A stretch of 13,620 nucleotides of DNA, from assembly GCA_020024635.1 (NCBI GenBank), contig JAHHTL010000048.1, forward strand, positions 1 through 13,620, read 5' to 3'. The stretch comes from Ruminococcus sp. (GTDB lineage Bacteria > Bacillota > Clostridia > Lachnospirales > Lachnospiraceae). The position numbers and the translations under genes are program-made. The notes beneath the pieces were generated by a model. It was not told where the DNA came from and searched no databases. It saw only the letters and a program-made list of their open reading frames with translations. Below are positions 1 to 6,824 of this stretch, piece after piece; position 1 is the stretch's first letter; each line of letters starts with the position of its first letter.

Positions 1-18
1 CCCCTTCCCTTCTTGTGC

Positions 19-24
19 TACACT
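19..24 (+). promoter_or_regulatory. Probable extended -10 element for the recombinase gene
   Basis: TACACT is preceded by TG and one base (TGCTACACT, 16-24), the form of an extended -10 element common in Firmicutes. It lies 24 bases before the start codon at 49. The matching -35 would fall just off the left edge of the window, so it cannot be checked here. A TATAAA at 24-29 is an alternative, but it would leave almost no leader before the ribosome binding site. Confidence 0.4.
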
Positions 25-48
25 ATAAAGAAACGAAGGAGATATGTT

Positions 49-957
49 ATGGTACAAGAGATGGTTCCTTCATACTTGAAGGCATGTAAATTTAGAAAAG
101 AATTGGATGACAAAACAATCAAAGCCTACCGAATTGATCTAACACAATTTTGGAAATTTATTGGAAGTAAAGACCCACAGAAGAAAGAAATTGAAGAGTA
201 TATAACAGAACTTCATAAAAAGTACAAGCAAAAAACGGTTAAGAGAAAAATTGCAACGTTAAAAGCTTTTTATAATTATTTAGAGGAAGAAGAGATTATA
301 GAAGAAAATCCATTTCACAAGATTAAGTCTAAGTTCAAAGAAGACATAGTTCTTCCCAGAGTGATTCCAAGGAAGGATATTGAAAGAATTTTGAACTATA
401 TGTATTTCAACTTAAAAAACAATCGTACAGATGCGAAATGTTTGAGAGATATTGCCATTGTCGAAACATTTTTTGCTACAGGAGCCCGAGTGTATGAAAT
501 AGCCAATATTATGATACAAGATGTTGATCTTAATACGGGCATTATTTGTTTTATGGGAAAAGGAGGCAAAGAACGTTATATTCAAATCGGAGATCGAAGA
601 ATTATCGCGCTTTTAAAGAAATACTACAAACAAAATAAAAGTATCATTGATGAAACGGGATATTTTTTCATTAATCAGCGGGGGAATAGATATACGGAAC
701 AATCTATGCGTAATATGTTGAAAAGGAATGTCAAACAGGCGGGGATCGAAAGAAACATTACGCCTCACATGTTTCGCCATTCTTTTGCTACATATCTTAT
801 AGAAGAGGGCGTTGATATTAGCTGTGTACAACAGTTATTAGGACACAGCTCAATCAATACAACGCAAATTTACATTCATGTAGCTACAGGGAAGCAAGCA
901 GAAATTTTAAAACATCATCATCCAAGAAACAAAATGAAAATAGTAACATATGAATAG
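49..957 (+). CDS. Tyrosine recombinase/integrase (XerC/XerD-like)
   Basis: This 302-residue protein is a site-specific DNA recombinase that would cut and rejoin DNA through a covalent 3'-phosphotyrosine. The N-terminal part (about residues 1-95) matches the SAM-like core-binding domain of phage-type integrases. The C-terminal part (about 110-290) is the catalytic domain. The full catalytic set is visible: Arg147 (ATGARVYE), Lys174 (GKGGKER), His240 and Arg243 (HMFRHSFATYL), His266 (LLGHSS) and nucleophile Tyr275 (TTQIYIHV). The length is normal for XerC/D-like enzymes. The start at 49 is chosen because AAGGAG lies at 36-41 with 7-base spacing; an in-frame TTG at 13 lies upstream of that site. 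No accessory mobile-element genes are next to it in this window, so it may be an orphan integrase, a remnant at an element edge, or a recombinase acting on a local invertible site. The family call is secure but the target is unknown. Confidence 0.93.
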   Translation: MVQEMVPSYLKACKFRKELDDKTIKAYRIDLTQFWKFIGSKDPQKKEIEEYITELHKKYKQKTVKRKIATLKAFYNYLEEEEIIEENPFHKIKSKFKEDIVLPRVIPRKDIERILNYMYFNLKNNRTDAKCLRDIAIVETFFATGARVYEIANIMIQDVDLNTGIICFMGKGGKERYIQIGDRRIIALLKKYYKQNKSIIDETGYFFINQRGNRYTEQSMRNMLKRNVKQAGIERNITPHMFRHSFATYLIEEGVDISCVQQLLGHSSINTTQIYIHVATGKQAEILKHHHPRNKMKIVTYE

Positions 958-999
958 AGAAAAATAACTAGAAATAAGGAAGTAAAAAGAGATATATGG

Positions 1000-1026
1000 A
1001 AATTGGTAGCTTCCAAATTTGTTTTT
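1000..1026 (+). terminator. Possible weak intrinsic terminator after the recombinase gene
   Basis: AAATTGG (1000-1006) can pair with CCAAATTT (1013-1020) around a six-base loop, with one bulged A. Five Ts follow at 1022-1026. The stem is short and AT-rich, so termination would be weak. The T run overlaps the -35 box of the next promoter. Confidence 0.3.
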
Positions 1027-1052
1027 ACATATCCGCTTGTAAATGCTATAAT
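1024..1052 (+). promoter_or_regulatory. Sigma-A-type promoter for the alpha/beta hydrolase gene
   Basis: A -35 box TTTACA (1024-1029) and a perfect -10 box TATAAT (1047-1052) are separated by 17 bases, and the -10 has a TG extension (TGCTATAAT). It lies 46 bases before the start codon at 1099. The -35 box is also one arm of an inverted repeat, TTTACA-N8-TGTAAA (1024-1043), which could be an operator. Confidence 0.75.
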
Positions 1053-1098
1053 ACAAAAGAAATTCAAGTGAACAGCTTAGGATGAGGTATTTCGGAAT

Positions 1099-1758
1099 AT
1101 GTATATTACAATAAAAGGGAAAAAATTGTACTGGGAAAAAGCTGGAAAGGGCAAGCCTCTGATTATGATTCATGGAAATGGAGGAAATCACAGAGGATTT
1201 CGGAAAAGCGTATCCCTCTTAAAACAAAAGTTTACAGTGTATACTCTGGATCTTCCGGGACATGGAAAAAGTGAAGGTATCAAAACCTATTCTTATAGGG
1301 ATCTAGCCTCTTATATCTATGAGTTTATCAAGAAACTTGGAATCAAACGTCCCGTTTTTTATGGATTTAGTGATGGTGGGATTATGGGGCTTCTTCTTGC
1401 CAGTAAAAAGCCGCAGTTATTTTCCAAATTAATAGTAAGTGGGGTAAATGTCAAACCAGACGGATTGAAAGTGCTGGCACGATTTCGCATGAAACTTTTA
1501 TATTGCCTTACAAAGTCAAAAAAAATTAAGATGATGTTGGAAGAGCCGAATATTTCCAAAGAGGAATTGTCTCGTATTTCGGTTCCGGTATTTCTTACCC
1601 GTGGGGAGCATGATATTGTGTCAAAAGATCATACCGAGCAAATTGTAAAGAGTATTCCAAAAAGCCGACTTACCGTCTTTCCAAATCATTTTCATGGGAG
1701 TTACGTGGTATTTAGCAAAGCCATTGGAGCATATATTTTAAAAATTTTAAAGGATTGA
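1099..1758 (+). CDS. Alpha/beta hydrolase, small esterase/lipase-like
   Basis: This 219-residue soluble protein has the alpha/beta hydrolase fold, with no signal peptide or membrane segment seen. The oxyanion-hole region is MIHGNGGNHRGF near residue 25. The nucleophile elbow is YGFSDGG with Ser91. The likely acid is Asp172 in RGEHDIV, and the likely catalytic His is His199 (His197 is adjacent) in NHFHGSY. All catalytic parts are therefore present. It is shorter than the usual 250-290 residues because the cap region is small. The best ribosome site is GGATGAGG at 1080-1087, rather far (11 bases) from the ATG, so initiation may be modest. It has its own promoter and stands apart from the genes on either side. 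Family members cleave esters, lactones or amides, and the substrate cannot be told from the sequence. Confidence 0.85.
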   Translation: MYITIKGKKLYWEKAGKGKPLIMIHGNGGNHRGFRKSVSLLKQKFTVYTLDLPGHGKSEGIKTYSYRDLASYIYEFIKKLGIKRPVFYGFSDGGIMGLLLASKKPQLFSKLIVSGVNVKPDGLKVLARFRMKLLYCLTKSKKIKMMLEEPNISKEELSRISVPVFLTRGEHDIVSKDHTEQIVKSIPKSRLTVFPNHFHGSYVVFSKAIGAYILKILKD

Positions 1759-1783
1759 GTACAAAAAAGTTAAAAATAAGAAA

Positions 1784-1805
1784 AAATTAAGAAATTATTT
1801 AATTT
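1784..1805. repeat. AT-only inverted repeat upstream of the dlt-like operon
   Basis: AAATTAA (1784-1790) and TTAATTT (1799-1805) form a perfect 7-base dyad around an 8-base spacer, in the 100-base gap before the PPTase gene. It could be a regulator site or an UP-like element. In such AT-rich DNA it could also arise by chance. No convincing -35/-10 pair was seen in this gap; the best -10-like string is TACTAT at 1824-1829. Confidence 0.25.
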
Positions 1806-1858
1806 AATGTAAGGTTGGTATTGTACTATTTCTATGAAACAAACAAAAGGAAGGATGA

Positions 1859-2512
1859 ATGAAGAGATTAATAGTCGTTACAGACTTTACAAAAAACAAG
1901 ATAGGAAATGATTCCAGTATTTTACTTTCCAAGGACAGACAAAAGCGAGCACAGAAACTAAAATCGGAAGAAGAGATTCACAAATTCGTTTCAGCGGAGC
2001 GCATTACCATGGCGTCCCTTCAAAAATTTTTTTCCGTAGAGAAACCACAAATACTTGGTGGAGCAGGGGAAAAACCGGTGATACAAAACAGGCAGGATAT
2101 TTCATTTAGTCGCTCCTATGCATCCCATCTTCTTGCATTAGCGATGGAAGACAAAGGAGCCATTGGAGTGGACGCTGAAGTAATCAAAGAGGCAGACCCT
2201 TGGGTGATGAAATATTTCTTCACAGATCAGGAAAAAGAATATGTAGAACACTCGGTGAATCCAGATTTTGCTTTTTCGCTCATCTGGACAAGGAAAGAAA
2301 GTGTGATAAAATGTACTGGAAAAGGATTACACTACAGATTTCATTTGCTAGACACATCGCCTACGCAAGAACTGTTGCGTGGACAGAAGTTGTTTGCTCA
2401 CAATGATTGTGTCAATGGATATGCGATGAATAGCTATCGGATTGAGGATACCGTTGTATCCGTATGTAGTGAGATAGACGATGAATTTCCTTTGCTTGTA
2501 CAAATGAGGTGA
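1859..2512 (+). CDS. Sfp-type 4'-phosphopantetheinyl transferase
   Basis: This enzyme transfers the phosphopantetheine arm of coenzyme A onto a serine of an apo carrier protein. At 217 residues it has the two-lobed length of the Sfp class. Visible motifs are GEKP near residue 71, the Mg-binding motif IGVDAE (Asp105, Glu107), and WTRKESVIK (Trp143, Glu147, Lys151), which matches the WTxKEAxxK signature. The usual Ser-His-Ser motif of Sfp enzymes reads Ser-Arg-Ser here (SFSRS, Arg85). That is unusual, because the His normally contacts coenzyme A. The start at 1859 is supported by AAGGAAGG at 1847-1854. The stop lies 4 bases before the next ATG, so it is the first gene of the dlt-like operon. 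The obvious client is the carrier protein encoded two genes downstream (inference). The family is clear; activity on that carrier is not proven. Confidence 0.85.
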   Translation: MKRLIVVTDFTKNKIGNDSSILLSKDRQKRAQKLKSEEEIHKFVSAERITMASLQKFFSVEKPQILGGAGEKPVIQNRQDISFSRSYASHLLALAMEDKGAIGVDAEVIKEADPWVMKYFFTDQEKEYVEHSVNPDFAFSLIWTRKESVIKCTGKGLHYRFHLLDTSPTQELLRGQKLFAHNDCVNGYAMNSYRIEDTVVSVCSEIDDEFPLLVQMR

Positions 2513-2516
2513 GAAG

Positions 2517-4037
2517 ATGAAAAAAACAATACTAGATTATTTTGACGATACCGTATTGAAGTATCCCCTGCGGATTGCAGTGGCCGATCCAACGGAGAAA
2601 CTTACATACGAGCAATTGCAAAGTCTTGCAAGGCGAGTAGGAACTTCCATTGCAAAGCAAAAAATAGAAAAAAGACCGGTAGCTGTTTTCATGAGAAGAA
2701 GTGCCTTTCTTCCAGCAGCAATGCTGAGTATTTTATACAGTGGCAATTTTTATGTAGTGCTGGATGCAGAATCCCCATCTGCCAGACTTCAGCGGATTTT
2801 AAAGACGTTATGCCCAGCAGCAGTTCTTTACGAGCAGGAACTAGAGGAGATGGTAGAAGAGGTTGCCCCGTCCATTACGCGGATAAAGTGGGAGACAGAA
2901 ATAGCACAGCAGATGTATGACGAGACCCTGCTTCGAGAGATTCGAACAAGAATGACATCAGAAGATCCGGCCTATGCACTTTTTACCTCTGGATCTACAG
3001 GGGATCCAAAAGGAGCCTTGATCACCCACTTAAATGTTATCAGCTATATGAGATGGTTTGTTCCATGCTTTGAGATTAATCCGGATACGGTGTTCGGATC
3101 ACAAACGCCGCTTCATTTTAGTATGTCGGTTTCTGATTTTTATGCAACCATTTTTACAGGAGCTTCGTATCACATTATTCCAAAAGAGTATTTTGCATTT
3201 CCGGCGAAATTAATGGGATATATGAATGAACGCAAAGTGAATGTCATATATTGGGTTCCTTCCGCTTATGGGATTGTTGCAAAGTTTGATGTATTCAAAT
3301 ACATGCTTCCGGAAACATTGGAAAAAGCTTTGTTTGCAGGAGAGGTTATGCCTGTAAAATATTTGAATTATTGGAGAGCTTATTTAAAGGATGTGTTGTA
3401 TGCAAATTTGTTTGGCCCAACCGAAACGACGGACATTTGTTCTTACTATGTAGTAGATCGAGCATTTGATGAACAAGAGACACTTCCGATTGGAAAACCT
3501 TGTGATAATTGCGAATTGATTGTCATAGACGAGGAAGGAAAAGCGATCACCGATGATTCCATCGGAGAATTGTATGTAAAAAGTCCATTTGTCGGAAAGG
3601 GATATTACCGAAATAAAGAAAATACAGCCAAAGCGTTTGTACAAAATCCACTTCATCAGGATTATCTGGATACAGTGTATAAAACAGGGGATCTTGTAAG
3701 GAAAAATGAATATGGAGAATTTCAGTACATTGGACGAAAAGATTTCCAGATCAAACACCAAGGATACAGAATTGAGCCAGGTGAAATTGAAAATGTATTT
3801 AACAGTGCAGACAACGTAGAACTTACAGTCTGTCTATATGATGAAGAAAAAGATGAACTCCTCTTAGCCTATGAGTCAGACAAAGAACTAGATGACCAGT
3901 TAAGAGCTTATGGAGAGAAGGCATTGCCATATTACATGCAACCTTCGGTTTATAGAATGTTCCAGTCATTTCCGAAAAATGCAAATGGCAAGATTGACCG
4001 AAAAATGATGAAAAAAATGATTGTAGAAAATAGATAA
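2517..4037 (+). CDS. dltA: DltA-like amino acid adenylating enzyme (carrier protein ligase)
   Basis: This 506-residue ANL-superfamily enzyme would activate an amino acid with ATP and load it as a thioester onto the DltC-like carrier. Motifs in order are the P-loop TSGSTGDPKG (from Thr157), FAGEVMP (about 273-279), GPTETT (from Gly300), YKTGDLVR, the hinge and loop GRKDFQIKHQGYRIEPGEIE, and NANGKIDRK with catalytic Lys492. Length and architecture match DltA (about 500-510 residues). It differs from Bacillus DltA in that the pocket Cys of FCGE, known to help select D-alanine, is Ala274 here. The stretch after GPTETT (DICSYYVVDRAF) is also unlike the usual GPTEATVAVT. GAGGTG at 2506-2511 overlaps the PPTase stop and gives tight coupling. 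The substrate may be D-Ala, Gly or another small amino acid. I am confident of adenylation and less so of D-alanine. Confidence 0.8.
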   Translation: MKKTILDYFDDTVLKYPLRIAVADPTEKLTYEQLQSLARRVGTSIAKQKIEKRPVAVFMRRSAFLPAAMLSILYSGNFYVVLDAESPSARLQRILKTLCPAAVLYEQELEEMVEEVAPSITRIKWETEIAQQMYDETLLREIRTRMTSEDPAYALFTSGSTGDPKGALITHLNVISYMRWFVPCFEINPDTVFGSQTPLHFSMSVSDFYATIFTGASYHIIPKEYFAFPAKLMGYMNERKVNVIYWVPSAYGIVAKFDVFKYMLPETLEKALFAGEVMPVKYLNYWRAYLKDVLYANLFGPTETTDICSYYVVDRAFDEQETLPIGKPCDNCELIVIDEEGKAITDDSIGELYVKSPFVGKGYYRNKENTAKAFVQNPLHQDYLDTVYKTGDLVRKNEYGEFQYIGRKDFQIKHQGYRIEPGEIENVFNSADNVELTVCLYDEEKDELLLAYESDKELDDQLRAYGEKALPYYMQPSVYRMFQSFPKNANGKIDRKMMKKMIVENR

Positions 4038-4054
4038 ATAGAAGGAGAACCATT

Positions 4055-4282
4055 ATGGAAAGAATTTATAAAATATTAGAGCAGATTATCCCAAACACAG
4101 ATTTTAAAAACGCACAGGATCTTGTAGATTCTAAAGTATTAACTTCTTTGAATATTGTAAAATTGGTTTCAAATCTCAATGAAGAATTTGATATAGAAAT
4201 CACACCGATGCATTTGGTACCAGAGAACTTTAACTCGGTAGAAAGTATGTACAATCTTGTGCAGGAACTGGATGGAGAGTAA
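4055..4282 (+). CDS. dltC: DltC-like acyl/aminoacyl carrier protein
   Basis: This small acidic 75-residue protein has the four-helix carrier fold and would hold the activated amino acid on a phosphopantetheine arm. Aligning LTSLNIVKLVSNL with the LDSMGTVQL region of Lactobacillus DltC places the modified serine at Ser31 (codon 4145-4147). Helix III then follows as NSVESMYNLV. The normally near-invariant Asp before the serine is Thr30 here (TS instead of DS). An Asp-Ser pair does occur at residues 25-26 but lies too early in the fold. A strong AAGGAG is at 4042-4047, 7 bases before the ATG. The gene sits between the adenylating enzyme and the MBOAT gene, and its end carries the ribosome site of the latter. 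DltC proteins are normally about 78-81 residues, so the size fits. Confidence 0.82.
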   Translation: MERIYKILEQIIPNTDFKNAQDLVDSKVLTSLNIVKLVSNLNEEFDIEITPMHLVPENFNSVESMYNLVQELDGE

Positions 4283-4283
4283 T

Positions 4284-5807
4284 ATGCCATATGCAATGTT
4301 AGCCTTATTTGGGATCTTCGCGGCCGTGTCAATCCCAGCCTATGCCATCACAACTGCAAAATATCGCCATGTTGTGTTGTTGCTTGTCAGTGTTGCGTGC
4401 ATAGGATACTATAGTCCTTATGGACTGTTGTTTATGGGGATTACAGTAGTTACGACGTATTTTGCTGGAATTTTGATGGATGAGATTACGAAGCGAAATG
4501 AGATCAAAGGGCTTGAGAAACAATTAAGAAAACAAAAGAGACAAGAAATCAAACGGAAAAAGAAATGGGTCGTATTTGGCTATGTGGTTTTAAATGTAGG
4601 TATCCTTTTCGTACTAAAATATTTCCACATGTTTTTTTCCTTTAACATTGTGCCAGCTGCAATGAGGGTGATTCTTCCGCTGGGATTATCGTACTATACC
4701 TTGCAAAGTCTTAGTTATGTGATTGATGTTTTCCGAGGGAAATATCCGGCAGAAAGAGATGTTCTAAAATTAGCGTTGTTTGTCAGCTTTTTCCCACAAC
4801 TTCACGAAGGTCCTTTTGGACGATATGATTTGCTGATGTCTTCCATGTGCAAAAATGAACAGATTAAAAAGGAAAATCTATTTAACGGAATCGGGCGAAT
4901 TCTATGGGGATTGTTTAAAATCTTTATGGTATCGAATCGGGCAGCTATGATTTCAGATGCAATTTTTAACGACTATACACGGTATAGTGGATGGGTCATT
5001 TTACTAGGTGGCATGGCATTTACGGTGCAACTTTATGCGGAATTTTCTGGTTACATTGATGTGGCATCAGGAATTTCGAAAATTTTTGGAATTGAGCTTA
5101 CCAGAAATTTTGATCTTCCTTTCTTGGCACGTGATGTTGCGCAGTTTTGGAGAAAATGGCATATTTCCCTTGGAGGATGGTTCCGAGATTATATTTTTTA
5201 TCCCGTGTCTACGTCCAAGTGGCTTAGAAAACTGACGAAAAAGATGAGCATGACTTTTGCTGATTTTACCACCATTACCGTATCCCTTTTAGCGGTATGG
5301 TTTTTAACCGGCCTGTGGCATGGGGCAAGTATGAAGTATGTCTGTTATGGACTTTACTATTTTGTATTGATGATGGTGTTAAACACATGTGGTCCATTGT
5401 GTAGCAAGCTGCTTGTAAAATTAAAAATAGAGAGAGAAAATAAACTTCTGATTGTCTTGCAAATGTTGAAAACACAGTTTTTTGTCTTAATTGGCATGAT
5501 CATGTTTCGGGCAAGTGATTTTAAAGTGTTTTTGCAGATGATCGCCAATTTATTTCAAAAAGGAGAGCCATTTCCCCTTCTTAAAGTTATTGAGACACCA
5601 GAGCTGATCGTTTTGCTAGGATCTTTGTTGGTATTGGTACTTAGTGCAGTCATTAAAATGAAAAAGATAGATATAGAAAAGTGGTTTGATAGTCTGGAAA
5701 CCTATCAGAAATATCTAGTGTGTTTTGCGGCTGCATGTGTGATTTTGATCTTTGGAGCGTATGGTTTGGAATATCTTCCACCGGATCCAATATACGGAGG
5801 TTTTTAA
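4284..5807 (+). CDS. dltB: MBOAT-family membrane O-acyltransferase (DltB/AlgI-like)
   Basis: This 507-residue multi-pass membrane protein would pass the acyl group from the carrier in the cytoplasm to the outer face of the membrane. Many hydrophobic helices are visible. The MBOAT hallmarks are WRKWHISLGGWFRDYI (His293) and FLTGLWHGASMKY with the catalytic-type His346; these correspond in order and spacing to His289 and His336 of structurally studied DltB. LPLGLSYYTLQSLSYV and SFFPQLHEGPFGR are also typical. Classic DltB is about 400-415 residues. This one is longer and has a basic cytoplasmic linker (about residues 75-100, rich in Lys and Arg), as in AlgI-type alginate O-acetyltransferases. 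The start at 4284 fits GGAGAG at 4274-4279 inside the end of the carrier gene; an in-frame ATG at 4257 lies upstream of that site. The class is certain; the DltB role rests on the neighbours. Confidence 0.85.
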   Translation: MPYAMLALFGIFAAVSIPAYAITTAKYRHVVLLLVSVACIGYYSPYGLLFMGITVVTTYFAGILMDEITKRNEIKGLEKQLRKQKRQEIKRKKKWVVFGYVVLNVGILFVLKYFHMFFSFNIVPAAMRVILPLGLSYYTLQSLSYVIDVFRGKYPAERDVLKLALFVSFFPQLHEGPFGRYDLLMSSMCKNEQIKKENLFNGIGRILWGLFKIFMVSNRAAMISDAIFNDYTRYSGWVILLGGMAFTVQLYAEFSGYIDVASGISKIFGIELTRNFDLPFLARDVAQFWRKWHISLGGWFRDYIFYPVSTSKWLRKLTKKMSMTFADFTTITVSLLAVWFLTGLWHGASMKYVCYGLYYFVLMMVLNTCGPLCSKLLVKLKIERENKLLIVLQMLKTQFFVLIGMIMFRASDFKVFLQMIANLFQKGEPFPLLKVIETPELIVLLGSLLVLVLSAVIKMKKIDIEKWFDSLETYQKYLVCFAAACVILIFGAYGLEYLPPDPIYGGF

Positions 5808-5808
5808 T

Positions 5809-6768
5809 ATGAATAAACGAATGAAAAGACTTTCTTTATTCCTACTATGTGCAATCTTCAGCGTGGGAGTATATCTGTATATCGGAATGGTTGTGACCCC
5901 GAAGAACATTAAAGATTCAGGGGGGCAACTTTATTATAGAGGAATGGGGTTTTTAGCAGAACCGGAAAATTCATTAGATGTCATCGTATATGGAAATTCA
6001 GATGTTTATTCCGGATTTTCTCCGGCAGTACTTTTTGATAAATTTGGATATACCGCTTATGGATCTGGAAGACCAAAGCAGACCATGACCAATGTAAACA
6101 AATTGCTACAACAAACGTTAAAGAAACAGCAACCAAAGCTTGCCATTTTGGAAACGGATTGCTTTTACAGTAAGAGTGACATACAGTTGGATGCTTCGAA
6201 TATTTTATTTGCACCTTTTGTCTACCATTCAAGATGGAAAGAACTAAAAACAAGAGATTTCCATGACTTCCCAAGTCGCAAAGAAATGGTGGATTTAAAT
6301 AAAGGGCACATTCCATCTAAGATTGTATACGAGGCAAAATATAAAACGGATTATATGGGAAACCCAAAAGCAAAGCCAAAGGAAATTCCAAAAGAAAATG
6401 AAAAGCAGATCCGTTCGTTTATAGAAAAATGCAAGGAAGAAAATATTCCATTATTGATGGTAGAGTTGCCAAGTCCAAGTTCTTGGAATTATGCAAAGCA
6501 TAATGCAGTAAAGGAACTTGCAAAGGAACATGGGGTAGAATTTATCGATATGAATATTCCAACAGAGGAATTTTGTGTGGATTTAAAAACAGATTTTAGA
6601 GATAATGGAAACCATTTGAATACACTTGGCGCTGCCAAATCAACCGAGTATATCGGGCAGTATATCAAAGAAAATTATTCCCATTGTATTAAGGATAAAA
6701 GAGGAAATAAAAACTACGAAGCTTGGGAGGATGTGGTAGACTATTACCATAGTCGTACAAAATTATAA
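5809..6768 (+). CDS. dltD: Membrane-anchored SGNH-type acyltransferase/esterase (DltD- or PatB-like)
   Basis: This 319-residue protein has one N-terminal hydrophobic segment (about residues 7-28, after a basic NKRMKR start) and an extracytoplasmic domain. It probably works outside the membrane with the MBOAT protein, finishing transfer of the acyl group to its polymer. The domain is SGNH-like: VYGNSDVYSG carries the likely nucleophile Ser64, and FRDNGNHLNTLGA carries Asp265 and His269 near the C-terminus. The 319 residues are well short of classic DltD (about 390-425), and the motif wording is closer to the SGNH partners of AlgI-type MBOATs. GGAGG at 5796-5800 lies 8 bases before the ATG and overlaps the end of the MBOAT gene, so the two are coupled. 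It ends the five-gene run. The DltD name is by position and fold, not strong sequence likeness. Confidence 0.7.
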   Translation: MNKRMKRLSLFLLCAIFSVGVYLYIGMVVTPKNIKDSGGQLYYRGMGFLAEPENSLDVIVYGNSDVYSGFSPAVLFDKFGYTAYGSGRPKQTMTNVNKLLQQTLKKQQPKLAILETDCFYSKSDIQLDASNILFAPFVYHSRWKELKTRDFHDFPSRKEMVDLNKGHIPSKIVYEAKYKTDYMGNPKAKPKEIPKENEKQIRSFIEKCKEENIPLLMVELPSPSSWNYAKHNAVKELAKEHGVEFIDMNIPTEEFCVDLKTDFRDNGNHLNTLGAAKSTEYIGQYIKENYSHCIKDKRGNKNYEAWEDVVDYYHSRTKL

Positions 6769-6824
6769 GAACCCCAAGCAGATAAAAAGGCGAATTGTAG
6801 AAGGGGCAAGGAGTTTTATAGAGA

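Noticed and set aside
13..48. Upstream TTG start for the recombinase
   Set aside because: AAGGAG at 36-41 sits correctly for ATG 49 and is downstream of the TTG. The extra residues would overlap the likely -10 element.
1759..1858. A DltX-type small gene or a clear promoter before the dlt-like operon
   Set aside because: No short open frame with a ribosome site and membrane segment is seen, and no -35/-10 pair better than chance for such AT-rich sequence.
4257..4283. Upstream in-frame ATG for the MBOAT gene inside the carrier gene
   Set aside because: GGAGAG at 4274-4279 is positioned for ATG 4284, and the extra residues are polar and not part of the first membrane helix.
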